The position numbers and the translations under genes were made by a program. The notes beneath the pieces are model-generated. The model saw only the letters and a program-made list of their open reading frames with translations, did no database searches and had not been told where the DNA came from. Positions 9,356 to 18,361 of a stretch of DNA of 64,000 nt are shown here, piece after piece. The stretch comes from Kitasatospora paranensis (GTDB lineage Bacteria; Actinomycetota; Actinomycetes; Streptomycetales; Streptomycetaceae): the NCBI RefSeq assembly GCF_039544005.1, contig NZ_BAABKV010000001.1, positions 8,184,001 through 8,248,000 on the forward strand. The letters run 5' to 3'. Numbering within the stretch: the stretch's first letter is position 1; each line of letters starts with the position of its first letter.

Positions 9356-10228
9356 TCAGTACGGGCCGTTGACGTTGTCGATGGAACCGTAGAAGTGGGC
9401 GGCGTAGTTGCACGCGGCGGTGATGTTGGCCACCGGGTCGTAGATGTCCGTGGAGGTGCCCGGCACGTGGTAGGCCTGGAAGGTGGGGTCGATCACCTGG
9501 AGCAGCCCCTTCGACGGGTGGCCGGCCGCCGCGTTGGAGTCGGTGAGGTTGATGGCCTGCGGGTTGCCGGACGACTCCCGCATGATGTTGCGGTAGATGC
9601 CGTCGTAGGTGCCCGGGATGTGGTTCGCGGCCATGACGGCCAGTGAGTCCTTGATCCAGGTGTCCAGATTGCCGGTCGCCTGGGTGGTCGGCGCCGCGGT
9701 GGTCGACGGCGCGGTGGTCGACGCCGCGCCGGGCTGCGCGGTGCCCCCGGTGGCGGTCGGGGCGGCGCTGGTCTGGGCGGCCACCGGCGCCGTTCGGGCG
9801 GCGGTGGTGGTGCGGGCAGCGCTCGTGGTCGCGTGCTCGGCCGTCCGCAGGTGGGTCGCCGGAGCCGTCGTGGTGGACGGACGCGTGGCGTGTGCGGACG
9901 GCGCGGCGGTGCGGGTCGCACCGGTGCTGCGCTGCCTGGGGATGGCTGCGTGGTGCACCCGGGATTCGGCGCGCTGCGTCGGAATCGCGGCGGTGCTGCG
10001 GTCCTCCGAGGCCCCGTGGTGGGCGGACGCGGGAGTGGTCCACGCCGTGGGTTCGAGCGACGTGCTCTGGCTGGGGGCCGCCGTGACCGAACCGGGGCTG
10101 CTGCTGTGGCTGGGGGCTGCGTTCGCCGTGGTGACCGCCACTGCGGCGGTGGCCAGCGCCGCAGTGGTGATCCACCGTCCGGACAGCAGAACGGCAGGTA
10201 CTCGGCGGGGACGGGCGTGCTTCGGCAT
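9356..10228 (-). CDS. Secreted lytic transglycosylase (SLT domain)
   Basis: 290 residues. An N-terminal membrane/signal segment (about 14-34) is followed by a roughly 150-residue Ala/Thr/Ser/Pro-rich linker, probably spanning the cell wall, and a C-terminal SLT-like domain of about 105 residues (WIKDSLAVMAANHIPGTYDG; IMRESSGNPQAIN with the catalytic Glu; SKGLLQVIDPTF; DPVANITAACNYAAHFYG). It should cleave the MurNAc-GlcNAc bond of peptidoglycan. The start ATG at 10228 is taken because the hydrophobic segment follows it directly. Its upstream region is unusually long (over 600 bases to the next gene). Confidence 0.88.
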   Translation of the reverse strand: MPKHARPRRVPAVLLSGRWITTAALATAAVAVTTANAAPSHSSSPGSVTAAPSQSTSLEPTAWTTPASAHHGASEDRSTAAIPTQRAESRVHHAAIPRQRSTGATRTAAPSAHATRPSTTTAPATHLRTAEHATTSAARTTTAARTAPVAAQTSAAPTATGGTAQPGAASTTAPSTTAAPTTQATGNLDTWIKDSLAVMAANHIPGTYDGIYRNIMRESSGNPQAINLTDSNAAAGHPSKGLLQVIDPTFQAYHVPGTSTDIYDPVANITAACNYAAHFYGSIDNVNGPY

Positions 10229-10834
10229 GACGGGCTCCGGTACTCGGGGGAGGGGGCAGGAGGACGCACGGGGTGCGCCGGCGGCGCGGGGCCGCGAGCG
10301 GGAGGTGGGCGTGCTGGGCGCTGAGGCCGGGGGAGAACCGCGGGGAGAGAGCCGGGGGCTCACGGTTCGGGCAGCACGATCCGGCCGACGGGCGTCGCCG
10401 GTGGGTGGACACCGGTCGTCGGGCGCTCGTCGGGTCGGGCGGTCGCTAGGGGCCGGCGCCCGCTATGGGCCGGCGGTCGCGGAGGTCGCGGGAGTTGCAG
10501 GTATCGCGGGGTTCGGCGGCGGATGGCGGGGCCGTCCGGCGGGTGGGGTGTCGCTGTTCGGCGTCACGGTGTCACCTCGGCGGGAAGGGCGGGGTGGTGG
10601 GCGTGCAGGGCACACCCGTGCTGACGTGTTCGGCCGCGGCTGCGGGTCCGTGTCGGGCGTGTCCCTGCGGAGATTTGTCGGTGCACTGACCGAAGGGGTT
10701 GGGATTTTCTATCCCTCCGGCGATGCCCACGTCCAGACTTTTCCTGCAAAAGGCCGTGAAGGCGGTGTACGTCACAAAAGAGCCGAGCACCCCGAGAATG
10801 CGTACCAATATGGACTTTTCGGGTGCATCGCTGC
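10229..10834. other. Long non-coding stretch upstream of the lytic transglycosylase
   Basis: 606 bases between two minus-strand genes. Near the transglycosylase there is a nested hairpin: GAACCG/CGGTTC (10335-10340 with 10363-10368) enclosing GAGCC/GGCTC (10349-10353 with 10357-10361). It could be a leader structure in the transglycosylase mRNA. The part at about 10690-10850 is clearly lower in GC than its surroundings. On the minus strand, 10572-10790 is open for 72 codons (VLGSFVTYTAF at the start) but has no recognisable ribosome site. I could not identify a known riboswitch. Confidence 0.35.
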
Positions 10835-11545
10835 TCAGGGATTCTGCGGCGGGGCGAGGGGTGCCCGTCCGGCCGCTGCGGTGCGGTCGCCGGTGCCGGC
10901 GAGCATGCCGGGGGCGGCGGCGAAGAGCCGTTGGCAACGCCGGGTCATGGCATCGGGCGACTGGTCGGGGTGCTTGATCCACCAGCGGACGAGGGCGGTG
11001 CACAGGCCGCGCCACGCGTGCTTGAGGGCGTCGGCGTCGAGCGGATCGGCGTCGAGGGCGTCGGCGTCGGCCGGATCGGCGGACCCGGCCGGGTGCAGGA
11101 GGTCGGCGGTGCCGATCGCGGCGAGGTCGTCGATGGCGTCGCGGTAGCGCGCTGCGAGGCGGGCGGCGTCGCTGTCGGGCGGCAGCGTGGCGTCGTAGAG
11201 GACGAACCACGCCTCGCGCTGCCCGTCGAGGGCGGTGAACAGGGCGTGCAGCACGCGCAGGGGCGCGGGCCGGGTGTCGGCGCCGTGTCCGGCCGTCGCA
11301 GTGCGGACGGCGTCCAGCAGCCGGTCGCCGATCGGGCCCAGGCAGGCCAGGTAGAGGTCCTGCTTGCCGCCGAAGTACTGGTGCAGCAGTGGCTTGGTCA
11401 CGCCCACGCGGGCGGCGACGGCGGCCATGGTGGTGGCCTCGTAGCCCTGGCGGCCGAACTCCTCGGTGGCCGCGGCCAGGATCTGCCGTTCGCGGGTGAT
11501 CCTCGGCACGCCCTTGGTGCCGGCTCTGGACGGAAGCGTTGCCAT
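10835..11545 (-). CDS. TetR/AcrR-family transcriptional regulator
   Basis: 236 residues. The helix-turn-helix region is canonical (ERQILAAATEEFGRQGYEATTMAAVAARVGV in two parts, then HQYFGGKQDLY). The C-terminal ligand domain contains an acidic low-complexity insert of Ala-Asp repeats around 150-170 (DADALDADPLDADAL). The start ATG at 11545 is 12 bases from two tandem perfect palindromes (11557-11585), beyond which the divergently oriented flavoenzyme gene begins. It therefore most likely represses itself and that enzyme. Confidence 0.9.
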   Translation of the reverse strand: MATLPSRAGTKGVPRITRERQILAAATEEFGRQGYEATTMAAVAARVGVTKPLLHQYFGGKQDLYLACLGPIGDRLLDAVRTATAGHGADTRPAPLRVLHALFTALDGQREAWFVLYDATLPPDSDAARLAARYRDAIDDLAAIGTADLLHPAGSADPADADALDADPLDADALKHAWRGLCTALVRWWIKHPDQSPDAMTRRCQRLFAAAPGMLAGTGDRTAAAGRAPLAPPQNP

Positions 11546-11556
11546 GCGACCAGATC

Positions 11557-11585
11557 TTACCCTACGGTAATTTACCCAACGGTAA
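11557..11585. promoter_or_regulatory. Two tandem TTACC-N4-GGTAA operators
   Basis: TTACC-CTAC-GGTAA (11557-11570) and TTACC-CAAC-GGTAA (11572-11585) are two perfect palindromes 15 bases apart, so both would be on nearly the same helix face. They lie between the TetR start (11545) and the flavoenzyme start (11614). This is the expected layout for cooperative binding of two TetR dimers controlling both genes. Confidence 0.7.
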
Positions 11586-11613
11586 GTTCCTTTGACCTCG
11601 CCGGAGCGCGCCC

Positions 11614-13217
11614 ATGCCTGCCACTGCGACCGATCCCGGCACGTCCCGCATCCGCTCCTGGTGGGGCTGGGGCTACGCCGACGCCCAGCCCGACGACGCC
11701 GAGTGCGCCGCGCTGGGTGCCCTGCTGCCGGGCACCCTGGCGCGCCCGCTGCCGATACCGCGGGTGGCCGACCTGACCATCGGCCCTCCCGGCGTGACCG
11801 TCCCGTCCGCTCTGGCGCACCTGGTCACGGCGGACCCGCGGGCGCGTGCCGCCCATGCGATGGGCAAGGCCTACCGGGACGTCATCCGGGCCCTGCGCGG
11901 CCGCCCCGGACGGATCCCCGACCTGGTGGGCCGGCCGACCTGCGACCGGGAGGTGGCCGACCTGCTGGACTGGGCGGGCGGGCACGGCGTGGCCGTCGTC
12001 CCGTTCGGCGGCGGGTCCTCGGTGGTCGGCGGTGTGGAGTACCGCGGCGACGCCCACCGCGCCGTGCTGTCCCTCGACCTGACCGCGATGGACCGCGTCC
12101 TGGAGATCGACACCGCCGCTCGCTCGGCCCGCATCCAGGCCGGGGCCCTCGGCCCCGTGCTGGAGGAGCAGTTGCGGCCCCACGGTCTCACCCTGCGTCA
12201 CTTCCCGCAGAGCTTCGAGTTCTCCACGCTGGGCGGCTGGCTGGCCACCCGTGCGGGCGGCCACTACGCCACCGTCCACACCCGCATCGACGACTTCGTG
12301 CAGTCCCTGCGCGTGGTCACACCGGCCGGTGCCGGTACCTCCCGGCGCCTGCCGGCATCCGGCGCCGGACCTTCGCCGGACCGTTTCTTCCTCGGCTCCG
12401 AGGGCACCCTCGGCGTCATCACGGAGGCGTGGATGCGGCTGCAGGAACGGCCCCGCTGGAAGGCGGCGACGTCCGTGGCCTTCGCCGACTTCCACCGCGC
12501 GCTGGACGCGGTGCGCGCGATCGCCCAGTCCGATCTCGCCCCGGCCAACTGCCGTCTGCTCGACCCGGGGAGGCGCTGCTGTCGGGCGCCTCGCACGACG
12601 GTTCCGCCGTCCTCGTCCTGGGTTTCGAATCCGCCACCGGCCCGGTCGACGGCCGCCTCGCGGCCGCGGTGGACCTGGCCTGCGCCCACGGCGGCCGGCG
12701 CGCTGTGCCCGAGGCGGGCGGTGACAGGCCGTCCGAGGCCGCCGTCGGCGCCTGGCGCTCGGCGTTCCTCCGCATGCCCTACCTGCGCGACGGTCTGGCC
12801 CGCATGGGCGCGGTCGTCGAGACCTTCGAGACCGCGGCCACCTGGGGCGGGATCCCCGCGCTGATCGACGCCGTCCGCACCGAGGTCGGCGCCGCCGCGC
12901 TGAAGGCGACCGGACACCCGGCCACCATCAACTGCCGCCTCACCCATGTGTATCCGGACGGCGCCGCGCCCTACTTCACGGTGGCCGTCGCCGGCCGCCC
13001 CGGCGACGAACTCGAGGTCTGGGACGACATCAAGGCCGTTGTGACGGACATCCTGCACCGGCACGGCGCCACCATCACCCACCACCACGCCGTCGGTCGC
13101 GACCACCGCCCCGGCTACGACCTCCAGCGCCCCGAGCCCTTCGCCCTGGCGCTGCGCGCCGCCAAGCACGCCCTCGACCCCCGGGGCATCCTCAACCCGG
13201 GCGTCCTGATCGACTGA
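11614..13217 (+). pseudogene. FAD-binding oxidase related to alkyl-dihydroxyacetonephosphate synthase, frameshifted
   Basis: Flavoenzyme of the PCMH-type FAD-binding family, about 535 residues after repair. The FAD-binding region has VVPFGGGSSVVGGVEY and the AGPS-like segment FPQSFEFSTLGGWLATRAGG followed by TVHTRIDDFV. The C-terminal half carries INCRLTHVYPDGAAPYF, the HHH motif in ITHHHAVG, and the closing KHALDPRGILNPG, all typical of alkylglycerone-phosphate-synthase-like proteins (ether-lipid type chemistry or a related oxidation). The frame changes at the GGGG run 12567-12570: one extra G joins CRLLDPG to EALLSGASHDG. It is probably intact in life. Regulation is by the divergent TetR protein through two palindromes. 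Confidence 0.85.
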
Positions 13218-13336
13218 CAGGGGCGGGGACAGGGGCGGTCGCCGGGCCCGTCGTCGGCACCCGACGGCGCCTCGGCCGCGGGCCCGCCCGCTCGGTCGCC
13301 GTCGCGGGTGGGCCGTCCTCGGAGGAGTCGGAGGAG

Positions 13337-13711
13337 TCAGAGGAGGGTGAGGACGTCCTGGTGGGCCCCGTCGAGGACGAAGCCGTTGTCGAGCCGGACC
13401 CGGACGGTCACCCTGGCCCCCTGCTCGCGGTGCGCGGTCCACTCCGGCTCCAGTGTGGCGATCTCCGCCTCCAGGCGCTCCCGGCTCGCGGCCGGCATGG
13501 TGTGCCCGTAGTCCTCGAACAGCGCCTTGAGCCGCCGGTACTCGCGGACTTCCTCCTTCTCCGGGAGCTCCCCGTCCACCCGCTCGACGGTGCCCTCGGT
13601 CCCGGCGGCCAGCGACAGGAACCCGACCACGGCCCCGGGCTCCCCGGCAACTGCCTCGCCGATCGCCAGGTCCTCCGCCAGGCCGACCCGCCGGCCTTCC
13701 TTCAGGGTCAT
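13337..13711 (-). CDS. Hypothetical protein of 124 residues
   Basis: I do not recognise the family. The start ATG at 13711 has GGAGGGCGG upstream. The protein is acidic and soluble, with a small beta-rich start (VGLAEDLAIGEAVAGEPGAVVGFLSL), a Glu/Arg-rich helical middle (EKEEVREYRRLKALFEDYG; RERLEAEIATLE) and a beta-rich end (VTVRVRLDNGFVLDG). No signal peptide or membrane segment is present. It stands alone between the flavoenzyme gene and the CtaG-like gene. Confidence 0.6.
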   Translation of the reverse strand: MTLKEGRRVGLAEDLAIGEAVAGEPGAVVGFLSLAAGTEGTVERVDGELPEKEEVREYRRLKALFEDYGHTMPAASRERLEAEIATLEPEWTAHREQGARVTVRVRLDNGFVLDGAHQDVLTLL

Positions 13712-13859
13712 CCGCCCTCCGCCTCTCCAGTCGATCGGTGCCGCGGGCGAAGCCGTCCGCGGCACCGGCCATTATCCGCCGGGCGCGGCAGGGGAGTGGG
13801 ACGCGGGCCGGTCCGCGTGGGGCCCGGCTCACGGAGGTTCGGGATCGGGCCGGCCCGGT

Positions 13860-14900
13860 TCAGCCGCCGTAGCGGTGCTTGAGGTTGGGGTCGTCCAGCC
13901 ACCACGGGCGGGCACCCGCGGGCTCCGGCTCGCGGCCCACGGAATCCGACCCGGAGTCCGAGCCGGATTCGGCCCCGGCCCCGGCCGCGGATCGGGCAGC
14001 GGCAGCGGCGGTGGCCCGGGCGGCCTCGGCGGCCTCGGCGGCGTCCAGGGCGGCGTCCACCGCCGCGGACTCGGCCCGGCCGGTGACGATCAGACGGCGG
14101 ATCAGCGCGCACAGGAAGGGCAGGCCGACGAGGTCGCCCAGCACCCAGATGACGTTGCCGCCCCAGAACTGGTCGCGCGCCGGGCTCGGTCCCCACGTGC
14201 GGCCCAGGCTCGCGTAGTAGGGCCCGGCGATCAAGTGGCCGCCGTACAGCAGTACCAGGGCGAGCGCGGCGTCGAACACCACCTCGACGAAGGTGATCAC
14301 CACGCTGAGCAGCAGCGGGTACTCGTGCGCCACCGGGTCGAGCTGCAGGCGCGGCCAGAAGTACAGCAGGCCCAGCAGCACCGGCACCAGGTGGAAGCCG
14401 GCGTTCCAGACACCGCTGGTCAACGTCCGCTCGTACCAGGGCGTGAAGTACAGCAGCCAGGGCGGCGCGACCAGCAGCACGGTGGACACCGCCGGGAACA
14501 TCAGCACCCGGGACGGACGGCTGCGCAGGGCGGCCAGCAGCCGGTCGCGGGCCGCCGGGGCCAGGGCCTCCGCCAGCAGGGTCACCGGCGCGCCGAGGAC
14601 CAGCAGCAGCGGGACGAACATCAGCAGCAGGATCACCTGCACGGCGCGGTCGGTGAACAGCACCCGCTCGTACACGCCGAGGCCCGAGCAGGTCACCCAG
14701 ACCCAGACCGCCAGGCCGCCGAGGAACGGCGCGGTCCGGTGCCAGGGCCAGCTGCCGCCCCCGGTGCGCCGACGCCGGCGGGCGGCGGCCAGGTAACCGG
14801 CCGCGAGCACCACCGACACGGCGGCGACCAGCGGTTCGAGGGTCCAGGTGTCGGCGAGGGCCGACCAGTGCCAGGGCGGGACGGCCGCAGGGTGGGACAT
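13860..14900 (-). CDS. CtaG-like cytochrome c oxidase assembly / copper-related membrane protein
   Basis: 346-residue integral membrane protein with about seven hydrophobic segments in the first 280 residues (for example FLGGLAVWVWVTCSGLGVY, ILLLMFVPLLLVLGAPVTL, YPLLLSVVITFVEVVF). The pattern PFLGGL...CSGLGVYE...MFVPLLLVLGAPVTLL matches the actinobacterial CtaG/caa3 assembly family thought to help deliver copper to cytochrome oxidase. A long cytoplasmic tail of Ala/Glu/Gly/Ser (about 280-335) is specific to this copy. The candidate BlaI/CopY-type operator upstream (15010-15023) supports copper-linked control. ATG at 14900 is the start. Confidence 0.8.
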   Translation of the reverse strand: MSHPAAVPPWHWSALADTWTLEPLVAAVSVVLAAGYLAAARRRRRTGGGSWPWHRTAPFLGGLAVWVWVTCSGLGVYERVLFTDRAVQVILLLMFVPLLLVLGAPVTLLAEALAPAARDRLLAALRSRPSRVLMFPAVSTVLLVAPPWLLYFTPWYERTLTSGVWNAGFHLVPVLLGLLYFWPRLQLDPVAHEYPLLLSVVITFVEVVFDAALALVLLYGGHLIAGPYYASLGRTWGPSPARDQFWGGNVIWVLGDLVGLPFLCALIRRLIVTGRAESAAVDAALDAAEAAEAARATAAAAARSAAGAGAESGSDSGSDSVGREPEPAGARPWWLDDPNLKHRYGG

Positions 14901-15009
14901 GCCGGTGGGTTTCCTTCCGCGATCGGTGGGGGTCGCCGGCCGGTGGACCCCACCGGCGGCGGCCGGGCGTCCTCGCGGTGCGGACCCGGGTGGGGATCGG
15001 CATCGACTA

Positions 15010-15023
15010 CTACGCCGCCGTAG
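15010..15023. promoter_or_regulatory. Candidate BlaI/CopY-type operator upstream of the ctaG-like gene
   Basis: CTACG-CCGC-CGTAG is a perfect 5-4-5 palindrome (15010-15023), about 110 bases upstream of the CtaG-like start. It resembles the TACTAC...GTAGTA operators of BlaI/MecI/CopY-family repressors, which are often linked to CtaG genes in actinomycetes. On the minus strand TAGATT directly follows upstream of it and could be a -10 box. No BlaI gene is in the window. Confidence 0.4.
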
Positions 15024-15149
15024 AATCTAGCGACCGGGGAGCCCGGTGACAGGCGGCTCGCGCACCGCGGTCCGGGTACGGCAGGATCGGCCCGGGCCGG
15101 CAGGATCCGCGCGCCGACGGCCGGGGCCCGGTGCCCTCCGCAACGGCTG

Positions 15150-16564
15150 TCAGGGGCGGCCGAGGAGTGCCGTGCCCGCGACGGTGTCCGTGCGGGCGGT
15201 GAAGAAGTCGGCGAACGCGGTGACGAACTCCTCCTCGCTGATCCTGCCGTCGCCGTCGGTGTCCAGCTGCCGGAAGCCGTCGTTGAGTTCGGCCGGGTGG
15301 ACTCGCGAGCCGCCGAACAGGACGCGGTACTCGTCCGCGCAGAGGTGGCCGCCGCCGTCGGTGTCGGCCGCCCGGAAGAGGGCACGCACGGCGGGCTTGA
15401 GGCCTTCGTCCAGGTAGGTCGGGTCCCGGTCGACGCCGCCGAGCATCGCGGACACGAACTCGGCGCAGTCCACGGCGCCGTCGCCGTCGGCGTCCATGGC
15501 CGAGCGGAGGTGCCTCCACCAGGTCTCGAACGCGGCGTAGAGCACGTCCTCCCGCTCGACGGGCAGTTCGAGCTGCCAGCAGATGGTGTGGACCATGGCC
15601 TGGAGATCGGCCGAGTCGACCCGCCCGTCACCGGTCTGGTCCAGCACCTGGTGGAAGAAGCTCTCCAGGCGGGCCCGGCGGGAGTCGGCGACGCTGCGGG
15701 GCACGGCCGCCGGACGGGTCGACGCCCGCCGGGGGCCCGGCCGTCCGTCTGCCGCGGTGGCGGCGGAACGGCGGCGGTGGCGCAGGTGCTCGGGGAGCCG
15801 GGTCATGACGTGCCGGGTGCCGCGGTGCAGCACCCAGGACAAGACGGCGGCCGAGCCGCTCCCGCGGGTGCCGAACCTCTCGTGCCATGCCGGCGGCAGG
15901 TCGGTCATGGTGAGGCCGCTCAGGGCCCGGGCCGCCACGACGCGCAGCAGTGGCCACGCGGGCCGGAGCCGTCCGAGCCTGCGGGGGCCGGTGCCTCGCG
16001 GAGAATCCCGAACAGCAGGTAGCGGACCTGGTCGCCGTACTCCAGGACGTCGCGGATGTTCCGCTCCATGTAGGCGGGCACATCGGCGGCGGTCGGCGGG
16101 AGGACCTCGCCGGGGATGTCGAGTGCTTGGCAGACCTCCCTGAACTCGGAGTAGAGCACGTCGAGTTCGGCAGGTTCGAGCCGCTCGCCGGACAGTTCGT
16201 GCATCGCCGTGATCGCCTCGTACAGCGTCACCATCACCCAGGCCCGGACCTCCGGATCCTCGGCGGTGTACGGGCGCCCGGCGTCGTCGGTGCCGTGGAT
16301 CCGGCGGTGGGTACGGGCCAGCCGGGCCACTTCGAGCCGGCGTTCCTCCGGCCCGGCGGAGAACAGCCGGGCGCCGCTGTCCACCGTGTGCTCGATACGC
16401 CGCCACGGGTGCGCCCGGTAGGTGGAGTAGCGGGCCATGCCTGCCGCAACGACGGGATGAGCCGTCTGCAGGACGAGCAACCGCCAGGCCACCAGCCCGA
16501 TCCGCCATTCGCCGAGGCTCTCGCGCAGGGGGCTGCGGGTGTCCGACGAGGGCAGTGAGGTCAT
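15150..16564 (-). pseudogene. MpaB-like (DUF2236) oxygenase fused to four EF-hands, frameshifted
   Basis: The N-terminal part (16564 to about 15975) is an oxygenase MpaB/DUF2236 domain: RIGLVAWRLLVLQTAHPVVA, then RARTHRRIHG-type helix ARLARTHRRIHG and the EVRAWVMVTLYEA segment; this family binds haem and includes the latex-clearing type. After the frame change the open frame continues through the end of that domain (WPLLRVVAARALSGL) and on, without a stop, into a CalB-like module with four EF-hand loops: DQTGDGRVDSAD, DADGDGAVDCAE, DTDGGGHLCADE and DTDGDGRISEEE. The break is near GGCTCGGACGGCTCC (about 15960-15980). The start ATG at 16564 has GGAG upstream. If the fusion is real, calcium would control or anchor an oxygenase; alternatively a second start lies unseen between the two modules. 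Confidence 0.75.
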
Positions 16565-16683
16565 GGGGGCTCCAGGAGGGCGGGGCGGGCCGGCACCCCG
16601 TACAACGGACCGCACGCCCGGAAGGCACCGTCGATCACTCCTCCGAGCCACCGCCGGACCTCCGCACGCACCCCACGGGTTTC

Positions 16684-17723
16684 CTACCCGAACCCCGACA
16701 GGTCCGCCAGCAACACGGCGACGAGCTCCCGGCGGCTCCGGACACCGAATTTGTCGAAGACGGCGGTCAGGTGCTCCTGCACGGTGTTGGCGGAGATGTG
16801 GAGCTCGTCGACCAGCTGGCGGGTGGAGTGCCCGCGGATGACCAGGGCCGCGACCCGGGTCTGGGCGTCGGTGAGTCCATGGGCGCTCAGCAGGACGGCT
16901 CCGAGCTCCGCCGGTCGGGCCGGTTCCACCACCACGCCGATCTGCGAGCCCAGGCGGCTGGTGTGCAGGGCGAGCCACCGGCCCGAGCGCCCGCGGACGC
17001 GGACGGTCGAGGGCACCGGGCCGGCGGCGGCCGCGAGCACGCTGACCGGGAGCAGGCCCGCACCCTGCCGGTCGCCGTCGGGGAAGTCGGTCAGCCACTG
17101 CTCGGCCTCGGGGCTCATGGACACGGTCCTGAGCGTGGAGTCGAGCAGGATGAGACCCACCCCGTCCGGGCCGGCGGCGGTGTCTACGGGCGGTGCGGCG
17201 GTCACCGCCATGCGCAGACCGGTCGCCAGCACCGGAGCGATGCGCCGCACCAGCGCGATCTCCTCGCTGGTGAAGCCCGGGGAGGAGGCCTCCCGGTGCA
17301 GGCAGAGCACGCCCCAGCAGCGGTGCCCGGAGACCAGCGCGGCGCGCAGCTCGTCGCCGAGCCCGAGGGGGCCATGATCTCCCGGTAGCGGGCGCTGTCC
17401 GTCCGACTGCCTTCGGTGGCCCGGTCCAATGAGCCGACCGGATCCGCCGCCCGGGCGAGGCCGGCGAACTTGTTGACGTCCGCTTGCCCGAACTCGTTGT
17501 CGAGGAACAGCGCCGTCGCGGGCCCCAGCGGATCCTCGGCGGTGGCCGAGGTGAACAGCAGGGTCACCGGATCGACGGTTGCGAAGAAGGCCGCCTCCGC
17601 CGGTACCACCCGGCGCAGTCGGCCGGGGATCTCCGTGCCCAGCGCCGTGCTGTCCAGCCCGCTGCGGCACCGTCGTTCGATGTCGGCGAGCCGGCGTTCC
17701 ACGGCCGTACCTGCCACAGCCAC
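16684..17723 (-). pseudogene. LuxR-family transcriptional regulator with GAF-like sensor, frameshifted
   Basis: About 346 residues after repair. The N-terminal two thirds look like a GAF-type sensor region (VVPAEAAFFATVDPVTLLF; ELRAALVSGHRCWGVLCLHRE). The C-terminus has the LuxR/NarL helix-turn-helix (LTDAQTRVAALVIRGHSTRQ, then ISANTVQEHLTAVFDKFGV). The GTG start at 17723 has GGAGGAGG upstream. The frame breaks at the GGGGG run 17367-17371; one more base there joins YREIMAP to LGLGDELRAAL. The SnoaL-like gene lies just upstream on the same strand (15 bases), so the two are probably co-transcribed. Confidence 0.85.
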
Positions 17724-17737
17724 GACCCTCCTCCCGA

Positions 17738-18178
17738 CTACGCCGGGCCTTGGGCGAGCCCGAGCTGGCGCAGCAGCCCCAGCTCGTCGAGCCGGCCCCA
17801 GCGCTCGACGATGCGGCCCTCCCGAAGCCGGAAGACATTGATCCCGCGCAGCGTGACGGTGCGCCCGGTGGCCGGCGCGCCGAAGATCTCGCCGCGCTGG
17901 GTGCCGGTGGCGCTGAAGTGTTCCACGACCATGTCGTCCTCGGCGACGAGGAAATCGGGCGTGGCGTGCCAGTCCGGGAAGGCACCGCGGAACAGGGCGG
18001 CGGCGGTGCGCATGCCCTCACGGCTGGTGTCGGTGCCGACGGGCGGGTCGTGGTTGAGGAAGTCCGCGGCGAGGTACGTGTCGACCGCCGCGAGGTCGCC
18101 CTTGGTGAACAGTGCGTCGATGAAGGCACGCACGATCTCTCGGTTGTCTGCGGTCCGGGTCTTCTCGATGGCGTCCAT
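17738..18178 (-). CDS. SnoaL-like polyketide-cyclase-fold protein (ester cyclase family)
   Basis: 146 residues of the NTF2-like SnoaL fold: EIVRAFIDALFTKGDLAAVD at the N-terminus, FLNHDPPVG, FRGAFPDWHATPDFLVAEDD, and VTLRGINVFRLREGRIVERWG at the end. These proteins are often annotated ester cyclase; many act as small-molecule isomerases or hydrolases and many have unknown substrates. It is 15 bases upstream of a LuxR regulator gene in the same direction, so it could be either the regulator's target or just its operon partner. Confidence 0.85.
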   Translation of the reverse strand: MDAIEKTRTADNREIVRAFIDALFTKGDLAAVDTYLAADFLNHDPPVGTDTSREGMRTAAALFRGAFPDWHATPDFLVAEDDMVVEHFSATGTQRGEIFGAPATGRTVTLRGINVFRLREGRIVERWGRLDELGLLRQLGLAQGPA

Positions 18179-18361
18179 GGCCTCAAGTCTTCGACACCGT
18201 CCGGGCCCCGGCTACCCCAGAAAGCCGGGGTTTCCCGCCGGGGCCCGCACGGAGTTGCGCCGGCTCGTCGCCCGGCTGCCGAACGTGCCGGGAGCGGACT
18301 CCCGCCCGGGCGCGGGCGGGCTCGGAACGGCTCGTGGGCGGTCGGGAGTCGAGGTGACGCG

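Noticed and set aside
10229..10834. A c-di-AMP (ydaO-type) riboswitch upstream of the lytic transglycosylase
   Set aside because: This position is common for that riboswitch in streptomycetes, but I could not find its conserved core in either orientation; only an unassigned nested hairpin is present.
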